Shown piece by piece: positions 6,748 through 11,170 of a stretch of DNA of 11,170 nt (within the stretch, counting starts at the first letter, position 1; each line of letters begins with the position of its first letter). Source of the stretch: Candidatus Magasanikbacteria bacterium RIFCSPLOWO2_02_FULL_44_11 (GTDB lineage Bacteria; Patescibacteriota; Patescibacteriia; Magasanikbacterales; GWA2-37-8). The stretch is taken from the NCBI GenBank assembly GCA_001783035.1, contig MFQK01000014.1:16574-27743 (forward strand). The letters are read 5' to 3'. The notes beneath the pieces were generated by a model. That model was not told the origin of the DNA. It did no database searches and was given only the letters and a program-made list of their open reading frames with translations. A program made the translations under genes and the position numbers.

Positions 6748-8322
6748 ATGGAAAACAGGCATAAAACAACAGTGCTTATTATTCTTGATGGTTGGGGTGT
6801 GGCCAAGCCCGGTCGGCTCGGCAATCCCATAACGCCTGAAAACGCGCCTTTTTATTTTGATTTACTTAAACAATCGGCATACGCGGAATTGGAAGCCAGC
6901 GGCACTTCAGTTGGGCTTCCCAAAGGTCAGGAAGGAAATAGCGAAGCCGGACATTTAAATATCGGGGCGGGACGTGTGGTCAAGCAGGACGCTATGTATA
7001 TCAGCGAATCGATCAAAGACGGAACTTTTTTTAAGAACTCGGCCTTTATACACCCTTTAACCGAAGTAAAAAAAAAGAAAGGAGCCGTGCATTTAGTTGG
7101 GTTGCTTTCCAACCATAATAGCGCGCATAGTAGCCCTGAGCACCTTTATGCTTTGCTCGAGTTGTGCCGAGCCGAGGGATTGAAAAAAGTGTATCTGCAT
7201 CTTTTTACGGACGGGCGCGATTCCGGACAGCATGATGCCTTGAAACATTTACGAAAATTGCAGAACCATTTGAGCGCCGAGCAGCGCATCGCCACTATCA
7301 TGGGCCGTTTCTATGGTATGGATCGCAATAAAAATTGGGATCGAACGCAATTGGCTTTTGAAGCCATTACCGAAAGCAATGGACGAATGGTCGCATTTCC
7401 GGAAGAAGCGATCTCCATAGCCTACAATTCCGGGGAAAGCGATGAATTTATTTTGCCGACCATAATTACAGAAAAGGGTCAGCCGATCGCTAAAGTCGAG
7501 GAGCACGATGCGATCATTTATTTTAATTTGAGAAGCGACCGTTCAAGGCAACTTACGAAAGCTTTTGTCCAACCCTCTTTCGAGACGATGAATCCGGGAA
7601 GTTTTATACGCCGCAAACGCTATAAGTATTTACGATTGATATCTATGACCGACTTTGGACCGGATTTGTCGGGTATCATTACCGCATATCCCAGTCGAGA
7701 CGTCTACAATAGTTTGGTACAGATCATGTGCCCCCGCCGACAGCTGTACATTGCGGAATCGGAAAAGTTTGCGCATATTACTTATTTTTTTAACGGCGGG
7801 TATGCCCAACATTTTTGCGATGAACAATGGGTTATGATTGCTTCGGATCGGGTCGTGAATTTTGCCGATGAACCGGCTCTCAAGTCGGACGAAATAGCCG
7901 ATTATGTCGCTAAAGCTATTGCCGGCGGGGAATTTGATTTTATCGCCGCAAATTTTGCCGGCGCGGATATGGTTGGTCATACCGGGGATTTGTCTGCTTC
8001 CGAGAAAGCGGTCAAGACGCTAGACCAAGGACTCAAGAAAGTAGTTTCAGTGTTGTTAAAATTCGGCGCCCAAGGTATCATCACGGCTGACCACGGTAAT
8101 ATTGAAGAAATGGTGGATCTGTCTACCGGAGAAGTAGACACCGAACATTCGACAAATCCGGTGCCAATGATCCTTCTTGGCTCTCCCGAGCAGTACCGCT
8201 CTTGGGGAGTGGAGCCGGGTTCCCGGTTGAAAATCGGCAAACTCGCCGATGTGGCGCCAACATTACTTGCCATGATGAATATATCAAAACCGAAGGAAAT
8301 GACCGGTAAATCATTTTTATAG
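6748..8322 (+). CDS. gpmI: 2,3-bisphosphoglycerate-independent phosphoglycerate mutase, diverged tandem copy 1
   Basis: Alkaline-phosphatase-superfamily mutase that interconverts 3- and 2-phosphoglycerate through a phosphoserine and two Mn ions. The 524 residues have all core ligands: D14 (DGWG), nucleophile S65 (GNSEAGHLNIGAG), D407 and H411 (ADMVGHTG), D448 and H449 (TADHGN) and H467 (EHSTNPVP). Substrate-pocket residues are also identifiable: H127, R187, R193, R262, R265 and K340. The pocket surroundings differ from the family consensus, however. GLLSDGGVHSH reads GLLSNHNSAHSS with one extra residue, SGRYYSMDR is MGRFYGMDR, FRPDR is LRSDR, NPDMVGH is GADMVGH, and the FPGEDR loop reads FCDEQW. 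The protein is probably an active phosphotransferase, but efficiency or specificity may have shifted. The start is 5 nt after eno, with no Shine-Dalgarno sequence. A second, more canonical copy follows after 3 nt. Confidence 0.93.
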   Translation: MENRHKTTVLIILDGWGVAKPGRLGNPITPENAPFYFDLLKQSAYAELEASGTSVGLPKGQEGNSEAGHLNIGAGRVVKQDAMYISESIKDGTFFKNSAFIHPLTEVKKKKGAVHLVGLLSNHNSAHSSPEHLYALLELCRAEGLKKVYLHLFTDGRDSGQHDALKHLRKLQNHLSAEQRIATIMGRFYGMDRNKNWDRTQLAFEAITESNGRMVAFPEEAISIAYNSGESDEFILPTIITEKGQPIAKVEEHDAIIYFNLRSDRSRQLTKAFVQPSFETMNPGSFIRRKRYKYLRLISMTDFGPDLSGIITAYPSRDVYNSLVQIMCPRRQLYIAESEKFAHITYFFNGGYAQHFCDEQWVMIASDRVVNFADEPALKSDEIADYVAKAIAGGEFDFIAANFAGADMVGHTGDLSASEKAVKTLDQGLKKVVSVLLKFGAQGIITADHGNIEEMVDLSTGEVDTEHSTNPVPMILLGSPEQYRSWGVEPGSRLKIGKLADVAPTLLAMMNISKPKEMTGKSFL

Positions 8323-8325
8323 CTT

Positions 8326-9903
8326 ATGTCGAATAATCGTCCAGTAGTATTGGTAATTTTCGATGGCTGGGGCGTTGCTCCTCCGTCGTCGGGAAATGCA
8401 ATCATCGCCGCGGTTACTCCAAATTTTCTGGAGTATTTGAAACAATATCCTTCCATGACCTTGCATGCTTCCGGCACCGAGGTAGGATTATTATTCGGAG
8501 AAATCGGAAATTCAGAAGTTGGTCATTTAAATATCGGCGCGGGGCGAATTTATTACCAGTCATGTCCGCGTATCAACCAGGAAATATCTTCCGGCGCTTT
8601 TTTTATTAACCAGGCATTTCTTCACGCCCTTTTACAGGCCGTACAGAAAAAATCGGCGTTGCATCTTATCGGTATGCTAACATCGGGCAATGTCCATTCT
8701 AGCATTGATCATCTTTATGCTTTGCTCGAATTATGCAAGCGTAACAATTTTAGTAATGTTTTTGTCCATGTTATTCTGGACGGCCGCGACAGTAAATATA
8801 ATCTTGGTAAAACATTTGTAACCAAACTCATTGCCAAAATGAAAGAGCTCGGGGTTGGTAAAATCGCGTCCATTTCTGGCCGCTATTATGCGATGGATCG
8901 CGATAACCGCTGGTCGCGTGTTGAGAAAGCTTATCGCGCTATGGCCGAAGGGTTAGCTGATGTTACGTCGGAAGATCCGCTTGAAGCGATCCAAGCTTCG
9001 TATGAAAAAAAGGTCTATGATGAAGAATTTGTGCCAACCGTGATCACTAAAAATGGCCAGCCGGTGGCGAAAATTACCGCTGAAGACGCGGCGATTTTCT
9101 TTAATTTTAGACCGGACCGAGCCCGGGAATTGACTAAAGCGTTTGTGTTGCCAGGTTTTGATAAGTTTTCTCGTGAGTATCGGCAGGGATTGTACTTCGT
9201 TACTATGACCGAGTATGAAAAGGATTTGCCGGCGGTGTTGGCGTATCAACCGGTGGTTATTCATAATTGCTTGGCCGAGGTTGTCAGTAAGGCGGGCTTG
9301 AAGCAATATCATATTGCTGAAACAGAGAAATACGCTCATGTGACTTTTTTCCTGAATGGCACGGTCGAAGAACCGTTTCCGGGAGAGGAAAGAAAATTAA
9401 TCCCCTCGCCCGGAAAATCAAATTATGCCGAAGTACCCGAGATGGCCGGTGTCGAGATTACTAAAGAAATGATCAAAGCGATTGATAGTAAAAAGTATCA
9501 TTTATTGATAGTGAATATAGCTAATCCCGATATGGTTGGCCATACCGGAGATTTCAACGCGACTGTAAAAGCCGTCGAGTTTAGCGATAAATGTCTGGGC
9601 GAAATAGTTAAGCATACTTTGGCTAACCAAGGTGTCGTCGTCGTGACGGCGGATCACGGTAACGCGGAAGAGCTCATAAACGTGCAGACGGGCGATGTTG
9701 ACAAAGAACATTCCACCAATCCAGTGCCACTAATTATTATTGGCAAGGATTTTCAGGGTCAGGCGGGGCCGGGCGGCGATCCGCCGGAAGGCGACTTGAG
9801 TTTACTTCCGCCGGTCGGAGTTCTGGGAGATGTGGCGCCAACGGTTTTGAAATTATTGGGAATCCAACAACCACCGGAAATGTCCGGTACGCCGCTTATT
9901 TAA
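8326..9903 (+). CDS. gpmI: 2,3-bisphosphoglycerate-independent phosphoglycerate mutase, canonical tandem copy 2
   Basis: Full-length 525-residue cofactor-independent phosphoglycerate mutase, probably the housekeeping enzyme. Ligands and pocket residues match the consensus: D13 (DGWG), S63 (GNSEVGHLNIGAG), H124 (GNVHSS), R186 and R192 (SGRYYAMDRDNRW), R262 and R265 (NFRPDR), K335 (AETEKYAHVTFF), FPGEER (351-356), D402 and H406 (NPDMVGHTG), D443 and H444 (TADHGN) and H462 (EHSTNPVP). A Gly/Pro-rich insertion (about 474-497) lies before the terminal GVLGDVAPTVLKLLGI and is longer than in Geobacillus-type enzymes. Segments shared with copy 1, such as LTKAF and the TG-V-D-EHSTNPVP pattern, point to duplication within this lineage. 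The start is 3 nt after the copy 1 stop. Its stop codon overlaps the stop of the opposing DHH gene. Confidence 0.96.
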   Translation: MSNNRPVVLVIFDGWGVAPPSSGNAIIAAVTPNFLEYLKQYPSMTLHASGTEVGLLFGEIGNSEVGHLNIGAGRIYYQSCPRINQEISSGAFFINQAFLHALLQAVQKKSALHLIGMLTSGNVHSSIDHLYALLELCKRNNFSNVFVHVILDGRDSKYNLGKTFVTKLIAKMKELGVGKIASISGRYYAMDRDNRWSRVEKAYRAMAEGLADVTSEDPLEAIQASYEKKVYDEEFVPTVITKNGQPVAKITAEDAAIFFNFRPDRARELTKAFVLPGFDKFSREYRQGLYFVTMTEYEKDLPAVLAYQPVVIHNCLAEVVSKAGLKQYHIAETEKYAHVTFFLNGTVEEPFPGEERKLIPSPGKSNYAEVPEMAGVEITKEMIKAIDSKKYHLLIVNIANPDMVGHTGDFNATVKAVEFSDKCLGEIVKHTLANQGVVVVTADHGNAEELINVQTGDVDKEHSTNPVPLIIIGKDFQGQAGPGGDPPEGDLSLLPPVGVLGDVAPTVLKLLGIQQPPEMSGTPLI

Positions 9904-9906
9904 GCG
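9893..9906. repeat. Palindrome spanning two overlapping convergent stop codons
   Basis: CGCTTA (9893-9898) and TAAGCG (9901-9906) are inverted repeats. The TTAA at 9900-9903 supplies both stop codons: TAA of gpmI copy 2 at 9901-9903 on the + strand, and TAA of the DHH gene at 9900-9902 read on the - strand. There is no T-run on either side, so it is not a standard terminator, and no other terminator separates the convergent genes. Confidence 0.6.
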
Positions 9907-11033
9907 AGCTGTCGGCGGAGTTCATCAAGTAATTTTATTTCAACTTCTTTCAAGGTTAACCCGTCAAATTGGATGGAGGCGGTTTTTTTATTTCCTTGCG
10001 GAGAGAATTTTTTTGTTAATTCCAACGCGTCGCCGCTTTTTTCGGTTGCTACCAAGGCGGTGATTTTTTTGTCAGCCGCTTCAAAAATCAGGACAATAGT
10101 TTTGGCTTCGGGAGAATTTCCAATCAATTCGTCGATAATACCCTGTAGGTCTTCTTCAGTCGATCCTGAGCGCGTAAAATCGTCGCGGGTGAGCGCAGTC
10201 CAGACGATAGAATGCTTGGCGTCGTGTTCAAGATGCGACAGCGCTTGGCCCCAAAGTTTTAGGGCGGCAATTGATCTGGTGCGGTATAAATTTTCCATGA
10301 TTTTTTCCCGATCGGCCCCGTAAGTGATGAGCTCGGAAGCAAGCTGTAATGTTACCGGCGTAATGTTGTAATTGCGGAAGCTTTTAGTGGCAACAGTCAT
10401 ACCCGCTAAAAGCGCGGTGGCCATTTCAGCATCAATGAGTCCCGAGTGGATTTTTTTTATGGTCTTATATACAGTTTCGGAGACGGATGTGCTGGTTAGG
10501 TCAATCAGGTTCACTTGTCCGAAGCGTTCATTATTTGGCTCGTGATCGATATTTAGTATCGAAGTTTTGTAAAATAAATCGGCGTTATCGTTGAAGGCGG
10601 CGCCGAGTGATACAAGGTCGGATACATGCAAAGTGATGATCAGGTCGTATTTGAATGAAGATTGGGCGGTGCGCAGCTCGTTTTTAGAAATAATGCCGTG
10701 TTTGGGAGTGAGGTAGAGAGACAGTTGATTATCGCGAACGTCGTAACTGATTGTTTCAATCGGGCTTTGGGAGACATCCAATTTAATGATAAACTTTTGG
10801 ACTTGGGAAATGTCTGACTTAATAGTGTCGGTTTGTGGTAAAAAATGAAATTTTTTTGGTACCGAATATCCGGCGGCGACGATATCAACTTGTTTTTTTA
10901 ATTTTTCGAGGAGAATTTTAAGAGCGATGGCCGATGCGGTGGCATCGCCGTTACTTTTACCGTTATAAACTACCAGGACGTATTTGCTTTCCTCGAATAG
11001 TTTTTGAACCTGCTGTAAATCGTCTAAAGCCAT
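9900..11033 (-). CDS. Degenerate DHH-family phosphoesterase (probable pseudo-enzyme, NrnA-like fold)
   Basis: The DHH/DHHA1 family includes NrnA nano-RNase/PAP phosphatase, RecJ and cyclic-dinucleotide phosphodiesterases, which use two metals. Starting at ATG 11033 gives 377 residues; a TTG at 11072 would extend into the -35 box. Homology shows in the NIDHEPNNERFG block (161-172), then LIDLTSTSVSETVYKTI (176-192), and in the Rossmann-like order of strands. Yet by eye-alignment to B. subtilis NrnA most catalytic positions are changed. Motif I H-x-x-P-D-G-D-A reads N-G-K-S-N-G-D-A (24-31, only D30 kept). The motif II Asp is H136. DHH is DHE (163-165). The motif IV Asp is A215. The C-terminal GGGH is PQGN (345-348). 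An extra segment of about 40-50 residues (about 80-125) precedes motif II; I recall similar segments in CPR DHH proteins. The frame is open throughout, so it appears maintained. Role unknown; nucleotide sensing or a structural role is speculation. Confidence 0.82.
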   Translation of the reverse strand: MALDDLQQVQKLFEESKYVLVVYNGKSNGDATASAIALKILLEKLKKQVDIVAAGYSVPKKFHFLPQTDTIKSDISQVQKFIIKLDVSQSPIETISYDVRDNQLSLYLTPKHGIISKNELRTAQSSFKYDLIITLHVSDLVSLGAAFNDNADLFYKTSILNIDHEPNNERFGQVNLIDLTSTSVSETVYKTIKKIHSGLIDAEMATALLAGMTVATKSFRNYNITPVTLQLASELITYGADREKIMENLYRTRSIAALKLWGQALSHLEHDAKHSIVWTALTRDDFTRSGSTEEDLQGIIDELIGNSPEAKTIVLIFEAADKKITALVATEKSGDALELTKKFSPQGNKKTASIQFDGLTLKEVEIKLLDELRRQLA

Positions 11034-11043
11034 AGAACAGCTT

Positions 11044-11072
11044 ACTTTAGCAAAAGACGGCCGTCTTGTCAA
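11044..11072 (-). promoter_or_regulatory. Promoter of the DHH-family gene
   Basis: Reading the - strand, a perfect TTGACA -35 (11072-11067) is followed after exactly 17 bp by TAAAGT (11049-11044), a 4/6 match to TATAAT. Transcription would begin near 11037, only a few bases before the ATG at 11033, so the mRNA would be leaderless or nearly so. This fits the lack of a Shine-Dalgarno sequence. The promoter position also argues against the upstream TTG start. Confidence 0.65.
11054..11067. promoter_or_regulatory. 14-bp palindromic operator candidate in the DHH promoter spacer
   Basis: AAGACGGCCGTCTT is a perfect 14-bp palindrome occupying most of the 17-bp spacer between the -35 and -10 boxes and touching the last base of the -35. 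A dimeric repressor, or a MerR-type spacer-binding regulator, would be a natural ligand. A related half-like sequence ACGGTCGT follows at about 11073-11080. No candidate regulator gene is visible in the window. Confidence 0.5.
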
Positions 11073-11087
11073 ACGGTCGTGGTTCGG

Positions 11088-11138
11088 TGTCGCCCCAAAA
11101 TGATAATGTCACCCCCTACCAAAGTAGAAATGTCACCC
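11088..11138. mobile_element. Cluster of three TGTCRCCC repeats, possible insertion-sequence terminus
   Basis: TGTCGCCC (11088-11095), TGTCACCC (11107-11114) and TGTCACCC (11131-11138) are direct repeats. The last two share a 10-bp core, AATGTCACCC, at 24-bp spacing. Several short repeats beginning TGT near an end are characteristic of IS21-like termini, and TG-ended termini also occur in IS481/IS3 elements. The small inverted CTAC/GTAG around CAAA lies between repeats 2 and 3. No transposase or opposite end is within the window, so this could also be a regulator-binding array. About 130 bp from 11034 to the end contain no gene. Confidence 0.4.
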
Positions 11139-11141
11139 TTG

Positions 11142-11150
11142 TGGTATACT
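11142..11150 (+). promoter_or_regulatory. Extended -10 promoter reading out of the window
   Basis: TGGTATACT (-10 TATACT at 11145-11150) is identical to the element before pgk. No -35 is convincing. It sits 3 nt after the third TGTCACCC repeat and would drive a rightward gene beginning beyond 11170. If the repeats are an insertion-sequence end, that gene would be its transposase. Confidence 0.5.
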
Positions 11151-11170
11151 GTGCGATTAATCATTAACCA

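Noticed and set aside
7977..8477. 166-codon open frame on the - strand across the gpmI-gpmI junction
   Set aside because: It is opposite conserved catalytic motifs of both gpmI copies, with no recognisable product or promoter.
9973..10323. 116-codon + strand frame opposite the DHH gene
   Set aside because: The - strand frame has clear DHH-family homology, while the + frame has none.
10959..11033. Treating the DHH gene as an ordinary NrnA or RecJ enzyme
   Set aside because: The motif I residues encoded here and the later motifs have lost most metal ligands, so naming a catalytic activity is not supported.
11034..11072. TTG start extending the DHH protein by 13 residues
   Set aside because: The extension overlaps the -35 and -10 boxes, and the ATG at 11033 starts directly before the first conserved helix.
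11155..11162. GATTAATC palindrome near the right edge
   Set aside because: An 8-bp AT-rich palindrome is expected by chance and has no supporting context.

Overview
The window is a compact stretch of bacterial core genes with almost no spacing between them. The best guess at the source is a member of the Candidate Phyla Radiation (Patescibacteria). That guess rests on four things: the proteins look streamlined, the PGK and DHH-family sequences resemble CPR versions from memory, Shine-Dalgarno sequences are nearly absent, and AspRS lacks its usual inserted domain. No 16S or ribosomal protein marker is present, so this is inference, and a phylum-level name beyond 'probably Patescibacteria' is not justified.

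Layout on the + strand: (i) 1-3215 is the end of a tightly packed operon: the 3' part of aspS, then scpA, scpB and a membrane-anchored D,D-carboxypeptidase, with gaps of 3, 1 and 1 nt. These serve translation, chromosome condensation and peptidoglycan trimming. (ii) 3216-3268 holds an extended -10 promoter abutting a perfect 9-bp inverted repeat plus T5 that runs into the pgk start codon. (iii) 3269-5362 holds pgk, a membrane-anchored SIMPL (DUF541) protein and a clear intrinsic terminator. (iv) 5377-5494 is a promoter and a leader of about 100 nt with two stem-loops. (v) 5495-9903 holds eno followed by two tandem, diverged copies of cofactor-independent phosphoglycerate mutase (gpmI). With pgk, the window therefore encodes the contiguous lower-glycolysis steps from 1,3-bisphosphoglycerate to phosphoenolpyruvate.

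On the - strand, 9900-11033 encodes a DHH-family protein convergent with the second gpmI; the two stop codons overlap. It keeps the fold signature but has lost most of the recognisable metal and substrate ligands, so it looks like a pseudo-phosphoesterase. Its own promoter has a perfect TTGACA -35 box and a 14-bp palindrome filling the spacer. The last 80 bases carry three TGTCRCCC repeats and another extended -10 promoter, which resembles the multi-repeat terminus of an insertion sequence whose body lies beyond the window.

The most interesting items are the degenerate DHH protein with its operator-like promoter, the diverged tandem gpmI pair, the AspRS lacking the GAD domain, and the recurrent TGNTATACT promoter motif. 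No CRISPR array, tRNA, rRNA or complete mobile element was seen. No wholly new multi-gene system is evident.
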